Assembly: GCF_003001995.1 (NCBI RefSeq)
Contig: NZ_PVNB01000036.1
Span: 1-37,231, forward strand
Direction of reading: 5' to 3'
From: Orenia metallireducens
GTDB taxonomy: Bacteria; Bacillota; Halanaerobiia; Halobacteroidales; Halobacteroidaceae
Length of the DNA: 37,231 nt
Shown: in pieces, positions 24,727 through 31,095 of the stretch
Numbering within the stretch: the stretch's first letter is position 1
How the letters are laid out: each line of letters opens with the position of its first letter
The notes under the pieces: generated by a model
Seen by the model: the letters and a program-made list of their open reading frames with translations, nothing else
Told to the model about the DNA's origin: nothing
Database searches by the model: none
Position numbers and translations under genes: made by a program

Positions 24727-25335
24727 ATGGCTTTTTATATTAGTCCAAGGGTCTTTGGGCGGTTAGATGGTTATAAAATCTTTGTTGATGCAGGTCATGG
24801 TGGAGATAATTTAGGGACTACAGGTTATCATGGTATCTTTGCTCCTGAGGATAATGTTTTTGAGAAGGAGATAAATATTGAGATTGCTTGGGAATTGTAT
24901 TATTTATTAGTTCAGGCTGGGGCAATAGTTAAAATGAGTAGAAGTTCTAATGATCAATTTGTAGCTAATGTGGAAAGAGGACTAGAAGCTAATAGATTTA
25001 ATGCAGATATTTTCGTTTCAATTCATAACAATGCAACAGATGAACCTGCTGTAGTTGGTACAGAGGTTTTATATCCACCTAATAGAGCTGGATCAGAAAG
25101 GTTAGCTATTATAATGAGTGAGTATCTAGCAATTAAATTGCAGACTGAAAATAGAGGGGCTAAATTAAGAGATAATCTAGCAGTTTTAAATAGTACTGAT
25201 ATGGTTTCTGTTTTATGTGAATGTAACTTTTTAACTAATCCTAGATGGGAAGAGAAGATGATGAGTTTTAATTATCAAAAGTATGCTGCCGAAGGTATAT
25301 TTTTAGCAATAAGAAGATTTTTAAGAGGTGGTTAA
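24727..25335 (+). CDS. N-acetylmuramoyl-L-alanine amidase (Amidase_3 family)
   Basis: This is a 202-residue zinc hydrolase that should cut the amide bond between muramic acid and the peptide stem of peptidoglycan. The ligands and catalytic residue are visible: H24 in VDAGHGGDN, E46 in FEKEIN, H100 in SIHNNA and E165 in CECNFLTNP. There is no signal peptide, so export is through the module's own structure or lysis. The family occurs in spore-cortex, cell-separation and phage lytic enzymes. Its position between the beta-helix and the peptidoglycan-binding gene suggests local wall penetration by the structure. Confidence 0.92.
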   Translation: MAFYISPRVFGRLDGYKIFVDAGHGGDNLGTTGYHGIFAPEDNVFEKEINIEIAWELYYLLVQAGAIVKMSRSSNDQFVANVERGLEANRFNADIFVSIHNNATDEPAVVGTEVLYPPNRAGSERLAIIMSEYLAIKLQTENRGAKLRDNLAVLNSTDMVSVLCECNFLTNPRWEEKMMSFNYQKYAAEGIFLAIRRFLRGG

Positions 25336-25818
25336 ATGGCTATTTGTCCTGCACTTCCTGTAAGAATACCACCTAATCTAATAGCTTATGAAGGAGAGTT
25401 TATAGAGAGCTTACAAGAAGCATTAAATCAGAGAGTAGCCCAAGATGATATAGAAGCAATAACTGTAGATGGTGAATATGGAGAACAGACAGCCCAATTA
25501 TTATTAAATGCAATGCTTCAATTTAGAAATGATTTTGGCAGGCTACCTGATTATGAATTATTCCAGATAACTGGTGAGAGTATTGCAGGTTGTGAAACCT
25601 ATACTTATTTAGGACTTGATTGTGATGAAGTTGTTCCTGTTAGAATTAATTATCAGGAATATGAGGATATTTTTCAGTTACTTGTCGGTTTGAAGAATAC
25701 TAGAGCTGATTTATTTATCTGTCAAGAACTAAGAATGAGAAGAAGAGGAAATGCAATAGTAGTTGGAACTATAGCTTTAGTAGGTATTGGTTTCTTGCTT
25801 ACTATGGGAGGTGAATAG
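25336..25818 (+). CDS. Peptidoglycan-binding-like protein with C-terminal membrane anchor, 160 aa
   Basis: The ATG follows the amidase stop with no spacer. Residues ~15-75 resemble a PG_binding_1 helix bundle: FIESLQEALNQRV, then ITVDGEYGEQTAQLLLNAML, including the usual DG-(Y/F)G--T turn. After a linker, a hydrophobic segment at ~138-155 (AIVVGTIALVGIGFLLT) is preceded by basic RMRRRGN, so the N-terminal domain and the anchor lie in one protein. It probably tethers the amidase region or the structure between wall and membrane. The PG-binding call rests on one turn motif and is moderate. Confidence 0.65.
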   Translation: MAICPALPVRIPPNLIAYEGEFIESLQEALNQRVAQDDIEAITVDGEYGEQTAQLLLNAMLQFRNDFGRLPDYELFQITGESIAGCETYTYLGLDCDEVVPVRINYQEYEDIFQLLVGLKNTRADLFICQELRMRRRGNAIVVGTIALVGIGFLLTMGGE

Positions 25819-25819
25819 A

Positions 25820-26443
25820 TTGGCAAGGTTGAGTCAGTTGTTATTATTACAAGGAATAAATCTGATTGGTAAATCAATTCTAACAAGAAATAGAGCAACT
25901 AAACATAGGGATATAATAAGGGAAGCTATAAAAAAGCTTGATGAGATTAAAGAAGCGATTGATCATGAAGCAGAAGAAATTTCAAAACTAACTACTACTA
26001 ACAATATAACTTTAGATAATCTTAATGATAAAGTAATCGAAGATACAGAAGAGGTGGAAGAACCTTACTCAAATTATGCCCCTGAGATGTCAGTAGATAC
26101 TAGCTGTATTGCTTGTGCTAGAGCACATCTTCTAGCAGTCAAAGGAATGTTAAATGAAGCCTTAAGGTTTGCTAGAGAAGATGGAGTAGCCCATCCAGAG
26201 GTAATTACTAGATTGGATTCTTCAGGAGAAGAATTAGTAATGTTGGAAAGGTTTGATTGGACACCAGAAAAGATTCAAAATTCACCTGTAGATGAGCAAG
26301 AAATAGTTAGAGAAGCCTTACCTAAAGTAAGAAGGTTGAGGCAACAGGTCTTAAATGGGATTAACTCTTCTTCTGACCTTGAAACAGCTGCTAGTTTATC
26401 AGCAGATATCTATTCAAGGATTAGGCAAAAAGGGGGTGAATAG
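25820..26443 (+). CDS. Helical protein with a CxxC motif, 207 aa
   Basis: TTG 25820 is chosen because GGGAGGTGAA lies eight bases upstream; an ATG at 25787 is inside the previous gene and has no ribosome site. The protein is predominantly helical. Near residue 95 a CIACARAHLLAVKGMLNEAL segment is followed by FAREDG and a PEVITRLD segment; CxxC-A-xH suggests a metal-binding or redox site. The N terminus (LSQLLLLQGINLIGKSIL) is amphipathic rather than a clear membrane span. I do not recognise the family. It is tightly packed in the module. Confidence 0.65.
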   Translation: MARLSQLLLLQGINLIGKSILTRNRATKHRDIIREAIKKLDEIKEAIDHEAEEISKLTTTNNITLDNLNDKVIEDTEEVEEPYSNYAPEMSVDTSCIACARAHLLAVKGMLNEALRFAREDGVAHPEVITRLDSSGEELVMLERFDWTPEKIQNSPVDEQEIVREALPKVRRLRQQVLNGINSSSDLETAASLSADIYSRIRQKGGE

Positions 26444-26445
26444 AT

Positions 26446-27264
26446 ATGCCTTCAGCAATGTTTAATCAGGTCTCAAGTGTCCCATTAGAAGCTATATATT
26501 CAGAAGGTCAAGAAGATATAGCAGTAGGTAGTGGAATCACATCAACAGCACAGCAGCAACAAAGTAGTATAGCTCAGGATATTTTAGGGTTTATATACGA
26601 TATTGGAAGGCAACAGGCTTATTATCCAGACCAAGCTACTAATGATATGGAAGAGATATTAAATAATATTCGCCAACAATTAATAGATAGAGAAGCATTA
26701 TCGCCAGTTTTAACAGGCACAATAACTGAGCCAACAGAAACAGAATTGACTAGCCAAACTATGCAGTTAGTTGGCTTTAATCAAGGAGTTAGATTCTTTC
26801 ATTTACTTTATCCCCAAGAGGTTACTTATAGAGTAAGTGGTACTGTTGGAGCATATAAGAGTTATACTCCTTTGTATGTGATTACTGATGTGATTGGGAC
26901 TGAGCTAATTGGTAATTTTAATGGTGTTTATAGAGGGGTTGAAGATTCAGAGGTAATTAGAACAGGTACAGATGTATCTTATTTACATCAGCCAGATTAT
27001 AACTTCTTTGAAGTAGAAAGAAGCTTTCAATTAAATGCTGGTACTTATGCTATAGTAGGGGCAATAAATGGTTCTGGATTCTCACCTCAAGATAGTGAAT
27101 TAGCGATTCAAGTTATCTTTGAAAAGCCAGTTGTTCAAGGCTTAGATGATGTAGCTCCTCAAACTCCATTGCCAGCACCAAATCAAGGGCAAAGAAGAGT
27201 TGGTTTAGGTAGTTTATTACCTTTGCTTGGGACTATTAGTTTACCATTTATAATAGGAAGATAA
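26446..27264 (+). CDS. Structural-type protein with hydrophobic C terminus, 272 aa
   Basis: A glutamine-rich helical start (~30-85) is followed by a beta-rich domain (~105-225: YRVSGTVGAYKSYTPLYVIT, then SFQLNAGTYAIVGAINGSG, and LAIQVIFEKPVV). A proline/glutamine linker then leads to a hydrophobic tail (LGSLLPLLGTISLPFIIGR) that could insert in a membrane. There is no signal peptide. The gene starts three bases after the previous stop behind AGGGGGTGAA. It may be another membrane-anchored part of the structure; no family match. Confidence 0.6.
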   Translation: MPSAMFNQVSSVPLEAIYSEGQEDIAVGSGITSTAQQQQSSIAQDILGFIYDIGRQQAYYPDQATNDMEEILNNIRQQLIDREALSPVLTGTITEPTETELTSQTMQLVGFNQGVRFFHLLYPQEVTYRVSGTVGAYKSYTPLYVITDVIGTELIGNFNGVYRGVEDSEVIRTGTDVSYLHQPDYNFFEVERSFQLNAGTYAIVGAINGSGFSPQDSELAIQVIFEKPVVQGLDDVAPQTPLPAPNQGQRRVGLGSLLPLLGTISLPFIIGR

Positions 27265-27320
27265 TTAACCATTGTTTGATAATGGTTTAATTATAAATAA
27301 AATTTAAGGAGATGATAATT

Positions 27321-27605
27321 GTGGCTGGGATTCCTTTAAATGAGTTGAATAATGCTATTGCTTATAAGTCAGTTCCTTGGGCTAAAGACCAGATTTCAAT
27401 TAAGAGGGCAAGTTTTCCTAAGGGGAAAGTTCCAGAACATCTTAGAGGTTATACTGATGATTTAGCTAGAGCTGCCAGAGCTTGTGCTAGAGAGACAGAA
27501 GGTCTTAGAGGCTCTGATAGAGTTAGAGCAATGAATGCTTGTGTATCTAATCGACTAGGTGGTAGAGGTAGAGGGCAACGACAATTACCACGTGTAGCAG
27601 AATAA
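27321..27605 (+). CDS. Small basic protein, 94 aa, tandem paralogue of the next gene
   Basis: GTG 27321 is chosen because AAGGAG lies nine bases upstream, while ATG 27312 directly abuts that site. The core (~30-80) reads FPKGKVPEHLRGYTDD, LARAARACARETEGL, then RVRAMNACVSNRL, and the end is arginine/glycine-rich. The same core occurs in the next protein with about half the residues identical. Two conserved cysteines (in the RACAR and MNACVS segments) may be structural. It is likely helical and nucleic-acid-binding. The family is unknown. Confidence 0.65.
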   Translation: MAGIPLNELNNAIAYKSVPWAKDQISIKRASFPKGKVPEHLRGYTDDLARAARACARETEGLRGSDRVRAMNACVSNRLGGRGRGQRQLPRVAE

Positions 27606-27624
27606 TAGAATATTAGGTGATAAG

Positions 27625-27834
27625 ATGGGTAAAGAAAAGCAGATTATCATTAGAAATACACCATATAAAAAAGGTGAAATACCTAAACATTTAAAGCAAT
27701 ATACTGATAAACTAGCACAGGCAAGTAGAGAGTGTGCTTTGAGTACAGAAGAATTAGAAGGTATGGAAAGGGTTCAGGCTATGAATGCTTGTGTTAGTCA
27801 AAAAATGAAAGAAGAAGGTCTTAAAAATGAGTAA
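27625..27834 (+). CDS. Small basic protein, 69 aa, tandem paralogue of the previous gene
   Basis: The core YKKGEIPKHLKQYTDK, LAQASRECALSTEEL, then RVQAMNACVSQKM aligns with the 94-aa protein along its length without gaps, sharing KG-x-x-P-x-HL, YTD-x-LA and AMNACVS. It lacks the arginine-glycine tail. The stop overlaps the next start by eight bases (ATGAGTAA). The pair arose by tandem duplication and may form hetero-oligomers. Confidence 0.7.
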   Translation: MGKEKQIIIRNTPYKKGEIPKHLKQYTDKLAQASRECALSTEELEGMERVQAMNACVSQKMKEEGLKNE

Positions 27835-28048
27835 ATGCCCTATATGTCAAGTTATTCTTCGTGAGCTATGTATTAATGAAAGAAAGCAAACACTCTGTAA
27901 AGTCTATGAAGACTATGAATTAGGTAATGTTAAAGGAGTAGAAGCTTTAGACTTTGCCTTAGCAGAAGCAGGTTATGATGGCTATATGAGAGCAAAAAAT
28001 AGTATAAAAAAGAAAGGTTTATTACCTAAAGAGCTATTAGGAGATTGA
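27827..28048 (+). CDS. Small cysteine-rich protein, 73 aa
   Basis: The N terminus has CPIC, then further cysteines in RELCINE and TLCKVYE, which suggests a zinc knuckle. The rest is helical (KGVEALDFALAEAGYDGYMR). The gene is translationally coupled to the preceding one by the ATGAGTAA overlap. A hairpin follows its stop. Its function is unknown. Confidence 0.6.
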   Translation: MSKCPICQVILRELCINERKQTLCKVYEDYELGNVKGVEALDFALAEAGYDGYMRAKNSIKKKGLLPKELLGD

Positions 28049-28054
28049 TAGATG

Positions 28055-28078
28055 GGGGCAGCTATATATAGTTGCCCC
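28055..28078 (+). promoter_or_regulatory. GC-rich hairpin after the 73-aa gene
   Basis: Ten-base arms (28055-28064 and 28069-28078, one G-T pair) enclose a four-base TATA loop. GC content is unusually high for this DNA. Only a weak T-run follows, so it is a partial terminator or mRNA-stability element. Confidence 0.6.
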
Positions 28079-28101
28079 TAATTTAATAGGGAGGTGCTAA
28101 G

Positions 28102-28257
28102 ATGGCTAAAAGTAATTCTAAGGGTGCTTTTATCCCTTTGATTCTATTAGGGGTTGGAGTAGGAGCATTATTCTTATTTCAAGGAAGTGCAGTAGCTCAG
28201 CCTAGTAATGGTGCTAGAGCAATTATTGGTGATGCGATAGTCCATAGACCAGAATAA
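28102..28257 (+). CDS. Small membrane protein, 51 aa
   Basis: GGGAGGTG lies just upstream of the ATG. A basic N terminus (MAKSNSKG) precedes one hydrophobic span (residues ~10-30, FIPLILLGVGVGALFLF) that ends in a SAVAQP sequence resembling a signal-peptidase site. The mature part would be short. It may be a lipid-embedded small protein of the structure or a lysis/accessory peptide. Confidence 0.65.
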   Translation: MAKSNSKGAFIPLILLGVGVGALFLFQGSAVAQPSNGARAIIGDAIVHRPE

Positions 28258-28278
28258 TAAAGTGAAGGAGGTTTTAGA

Positions 28279-28749
28279 ATGCCTATTTCAGAGCTTAGTG
28301 TGTTTGACCCACCAATCCCTAATGCAATCAGGATTCAAATTACTTTGACCAATACAGGTGATAGGGTAGGAACTTTTTATGTGCAAGGGGTTACTGGGAT
28401 TGTTGAAGGGGCTGTTAGCTCAATAACAGATATTGATATTGCTGATGTTTCTTATCCGTTATTGGCTTTAGCGGCTGATTTTGATTCCATAGTAAATGCA
28501 GGATTTAGTAATGGTGGTCTTGCTGGAATAATTAATGTAGAGGCGGGACAGTCGGTTACAATTCGCTTTGATACTGAGGTGATTAATCAAGTTGGATTTT
28601 TTGACCTTGGTTTTCAAACTGGGATTTATAATGCAGAGACGGGAGCTTTTGAAAATTTACAGGATACTTTGATTGTAGAAGATATATTTGAGATGTATGT
28701 ACCTCCAACTGGTGAACTTAGTAATCTTGAATTTATCGGAACTGTATAA
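28279..28749 (+). CDS. Immunoglobulin-like beta protein, 156 aa (paralogue of the next gene)
   Basis: The protein is soluble and beta-rich: IRIQITLTNTGDRVGTFYVQ, then GFFDLGFQTGIYNAETG. TNTGDRVGTFYV and the later GQSVTIRFDTE are typical of an Ig-like beta sandwich. The same order (TxxNx--x-GxFY, ...DIA..., FDS, TIRF) occurs in the next protein, so the two are tandem paralogues. AGGAGG lies eight bases upstream. It may decorate the structure. Confidence 0.65.
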   Translation: MPISELSVFDPPIPNAIRIQITLTNTGDRVGTFYVQGVTGIVEGAVSSITDIDIADVSYPLLALAADFDSIVNAGFSNGGLAGIINVEAGQSVTIRFDTEVINQVGFFDLGFQTGIYNAETGAFENLQDTLIVEDIFEMYVPPTGELSNLEFIGTV

Positions 28750-28773
28750 TCAAAGAATAGGAGGATTTATAAT

Positions 28774-29220
28774 GTGAGTGTTGGATATAACCTTAGATTT
28801 GATTCAAGTCCTCAATTCATCTTAGAACTAACGATTGTGAACAATAGTGAGCATAGTGGAAGCTTTTATTGTTATGGTGCTACCAGTAGGGTAAATCATA
28901 GAGTCTATTCTTTTTTTGATATAGCCCAATTTGGCTTAGGATATACAGAGTTTGAACCAGTGGTAGGATATTTTGATTCTGTTAGCTCTGTACCTACTAA
29001 TACAGCACAGGGTGAGATTAGAGCAGGGATAATAACTTTAAGCCCCCAAGAGAGTTATACAGTTAGATTTAGAACAGCTAAGCCTTTAATAACACAAGGG
29101 TATTGGGATATAGTCTTTGTAGTTGGTGGTTATGATTTAAAAAATGATAGAGTAGTTTCTTTTGGTGGTACTCTAATAGAGGATAACTATATTAATGTTT
29201 ATTATTATAGTTACTTTTAG
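28774..29220 (+). CDS. Immunoglobulin-like beta protein, 148 aa (paralogue of the previous gene)
   Basis: The GTG start at 28774 has AGGAGG nine bases upstream; GTG 28780 is an alternative. It repeats the fold pattern of the previous protein: ELTIVNNSEHSGSFYCYGAT, a FDIAQFG segment, GYFDSVSS, then ESYTVRFRTAKPLIT and GYWDIVFVVGGYD. It has no signal peptide or membrane span. It is the last gene of the module before a strong terminator. Confidence 0.65.
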   Translation: MSVGYNLRFDSSPQFILELTIVNNSEHSGSFYCYGATSRVNHRVYSFFDIAQFGLGYTEFEPVVGYFDSVSSVPTNTAQGEIRAGIITLSPQESYTVRFRTAKPLITQGYWDIVFVVGGYDLKNDRVVSFGGTLIEDNYINVYYYSYF

Positions 29221-29250
29221 GAGGGGATAAGGTGTTTTCTGATTAAAGAT

Positions 29251-29282
29251 AAAAGTCTGGATTTAAATCCAGACTTTTATTA
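29251..29282. terminator. Palindromic terminator ending the structural module
   Basis: Perfect 14-base arms (29251-29264 and 29265-29278) with A- and T-runs at the ends make a bidirectional terminator. Confidence 0.9.
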
Positions 29283-29333
29283 GTTAATTATATATCTATA
29301 CATTCTCAAAAAATCTATAAGAAATATTTTCTA

Positions 29334-29362
29334 TTGACGTCAAGAAGTCAAAAAGATATAAT
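29334..29362 (+). promoter_or_regulatory. Strong promoter upstream of ardA-like gene, with TTGACGTCAA palindrome
   Basis: TTGACG (29334-29339) and TATAAT (29357-29362) are 17 bases apart. The -35 box is part of a ten-base palindrome TTGACGTCAA, and the same palindrome recurs at 29403-29412 between this promoter and the gene. The two copies may be an operator for a repressor. A near-identical promoter sits at 30696-30724. Confidence 0.85.
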
Positions 29363-29402
29363 ATGGATATAAGATTTAAAAATTATTTTTTTACTTTATT
29401 TA

Positions 29403-29412
29403 TTGACGTCAA
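29403..29412. promoter_or_regulatory. Second TTGACGTCAA palindrome, operator candidate
   Basis: This is the ten-base palindrome found at the upstream -35 box, 69 bases further on, again preceded by TAT or CTAT and followed by GA. Spacing to a -10-like box is poor here, so repressor binding is likelier than promoter function. Confidence 0.5.
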
Positions 29413-29450
29413 GACTTCAAACAAAAAATAATCTAGGAGGAATCAAACTA

Positions 29451-29990
29451 ATGGAAAACGCTATCGCAATACAGAATCTAGGAGCTTATAACAGGGGAGA
29501 GTTACGTTTTAAGTGGGTGGAGCTACCAACTACTACCGAAAGGATTAAAGAAGCCATTAAGGAAGTGCTAAACACTCCTTATAATGATGAAGAGTATCAC
29601 ATAGCAGATTATAATGATTGTTGTGGCTTATTATATGAGTATTTTGGGGAGTGGGCTAGCCCTTATGAAGTCAATGAATTTATGGAGTTAGTAGAAGAGA
29701 GTGGACTTGATAAAGAGGTAATATCCTTATTGGCTGATTGTGTCAGCACTAAAGAAGAGTTTAAGGAAGTAATTTTGGAAGATGAAGACTATTTTATTTT
29801 GTATGAGGTCAGTAATGAAAGGGAATTAGGCTTGGAATTAGTGTACGAATTTAACTGGCTAGGATTAAGTAAAGAAGAATTAGACAAGGTAGAAAATTAC
29901 TTAGATTATGAGTATATAGGCAGAGAAGCAGGGCATGACGGTTGGGTAATAGATAGAGTAAATAGGGTAGCTGTAAAGGTTAATAGATAG
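29451..29990 (+). CDS. ardA: ArdA-family anti-restriction protein
   Basis: This is a 179-residue, very acidic protein. ArdA dimers mimic bent B-form DNA and block Type I restriction enzymes during plasmid entry. The N-terminal AIQNLGAYNRGELRFKWVEL matches the ArdA pattern (I--LG-YN-GEL-G-W), followed by an EEYHIADYND segment like the AxHDYE region of Tn916 Orf18. The late ENYLDYEYIGREAGHD matches the YIDYxxxGRD area. ATG 29451 is chosen for AGGAGG ten bases upstream; an upstream ATG at 29403 overlaps the operator palindrome. It belongs to the early-transfer type of genes with the RadC-like protein. Confidence 0.85.
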   Translation: MENAIAIQNLGAYNRGELRFKWVELPTTTERIKEAIKEVLNTPYNDEEYHIADYNDCCGLLYEYFGEWASPYEVNEFMELVEESGLDKEVISLLADCVSTKEEFKEVILEDEDYFILYEVSNERELGLELVYEFNWLGLSKEELDKVENYLDYEYIGREAGHDGWVIDRVNRVAVKVNR

Positions 29991-30052
29991 TAAAGAGGTT
30001 TGCAGGTTCTCCTAAAACCTGCACTAAAAATATTCTAGGAGGAATTAAAGCA

Positions 30053-30658
30053 ATGGATCAACTAAACTTATTTAATAATCTTAATAATAAAGAATCTAAA
30101 GAGGTCAAGGAAGTAGCCAAGGTGATTAAGTTTCCAATAGAGAAGCAGGAAGTCAAGAAGGAAGAGCCACAGGAGCAAGAAGAGAATACATCTTCAATTA
30201 ATATGATAGAATTAAAAGCAGTTAGAAAGGCTATTAAAATTAATCAGAGTACCAAAATCAGAAATCCACAACACGCAAGGGATATTATTAATGAGTTATA
30301 CGATTTAGAGAATATAGCAGAAGAACAATTTATAATGCTAGCTTTAGATAGTAAAAATTATGTAATAGGTAGCCATCTTGTATCACATGGAAATTTAAAC
30401 AGTTCTATAGTTCACCCAAGAGAAGTATTTAAAAGAGCAATTATAAATAATGCAGCAGCTATTATAGTAGCCCATAACCACCCAAGTGGAAATATTAAGC
30501 CATCTAAAGATGATATCAAAACAACTCAAAGGTTAGCAGAAGTAGGGGAGATAATAGGAATAGAGTTATTAGACCATCTAATTATAGGCTATAATGATAG
30601 AATGTTAAGTTTAAAAAATGGAGGATATTTTGAGAGCAAGGCACAGGATTTATTATAA
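30053..30658 (+). CDS. RadC-like JAB/MPN-domain protein
   Basis: A 50-residue charged, glutamate-rich leader precedes a JAB-type domain (~75-200). HNHPSGN (H141, H143), preceded by PREVFKRAIINNAAAIIVA and followed by PSKDDIKTTQRL and LLDHLIIG, are standard RadC/DUF2466 marks. The metal set (H-x-H and D) is intact. The true role of RadC proteins is unsettled; plasmid and phage forms commonly lie with anti-restriction genes, as here. The N-terminal helix-hairpin-helix of chromosomal RadC is absent. AGGAGG precedes the ATG. Confidence 0.88.
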   Translation: MDQLNLFNNLNNKESKEVKEVAKVIKFPIEKQEVKKEEPQEQEENTSSINMIELKAVRKAIKINQSTKIRNPQHARDIINELYDLENIAEEQFIMLALDSKNYVIGSHLVSHGNLNSSIVHPREVFKRAIINNAAAIIVAHNHPSGNIKPSKDDIKTTQRLAEVGEIIGIELLDHLIIGYNDRMLSLKNGGYFESKAQDLL

Positions 30659-30672
30659 TCCTGTGCTTTTTT
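30641..30672 (+). terminator. Rho-independent terminator overlapping the RadC-like stop
   Basis: Ten-base perfect arms (30641-30650 and 30657-30666), a six-base loop and six T end the ardA-radC transcript. The left arm lies within the last codons of the gene. Confidence 0.92.
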
Positions 30673-30695
30673 GCTAAAAGTATCAGATGAATCTA

Positions 30696-30724
30696 TTGAC
30701 GTTATGAAGTGTAGAAGTTATAAT
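30696..30724 (+). promoter_or_regulatory. Strong promoter of the RHH gene, near-copy of the ardA promoter
   Basis: TTGACG (30696-30701) and TATAAT (30719-30724) are 17 bases apart. The flanks match the ardA promoter closely: CTATTGACGT, then GAAGT in the spacer, and TATAATAT-GATATAA at the -10 region. This suggests that the two promoters share a regulator or a common origin. Confidence 0.88.
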
Positions 30725-30768
30725 ATTGATATAAATATTATAATTATAATACTAGGGAGTGTTTAAGG

Positions 30769-30954
30769 ATGGCTAAGGAATATGATTATTCAGTAAAGGG
30801 AAATGATGACCCTTTAAGCTTAGTTAAGACAACAGCTTATTTATATAAGAAAGACCATAAAGAGATAAAACAGATAGCACTAGATGAAAATAAGAAGATG
30901 GCAGAAGTAATTAGGGATGCAGTAAGTGAGTATTTGGATAAACATTATGATTAA
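30769..30954 (+). CDS. Ribbon-helix-helix protein, 61 aa
   Basis: The short protein has a strand (VKTTAYLYKKDH) followed by two helices (KEIKQIALDENKK, then MAEVIRDAVSEYLDKHY), the pattern of CopG/Arc-type repressors. The strand would insert in the major groove of a palindromic operator. It lies directly behind one of the two near-identical promoters, so autorepression and co-repression of ardA are plausible. An antitoxin role is possible, but no toxin partner follows. Confidence 0.8.
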   Translation: MAKEYDYSVKGNDDPLSLVKTTAYLYKKDHKEIKQIALDENKKMAEVIRDAVSEYLDKHYD

Positions 30955-30965
30955 ATTCAATTAGA

Positions 30966-30995
30966 AGCTATCAGCTTGAAGCTGGTGGCTTTTAG
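30966..30995 (+). terminator. Rho-independent terminator
   Basis: Arms 30966-30977 and 30979-30990 pair with two G-U pairs around a very short loop and are followed by a T-run. It ends the RHH transcript. Confidence 0.75.
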
Positions 30996-31095
30996 CTATA
31001 TGAGCATATTATTGGTGTTATTTTTATTTTCTTTATCTATAGTCTTTATATGATATAATAGGATTATAGTTAATGATGTTGGAGGGGAATTGTAA

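Noticed and set aside
29403-29432. Second TTGACG with AATAAT as another promoter for ardA
   Set aside because: Its transcript would start almost on the ribosome site; the upstream TTGACG-17-TATAAT is far better. I list the palindrome only as an operator candidate.
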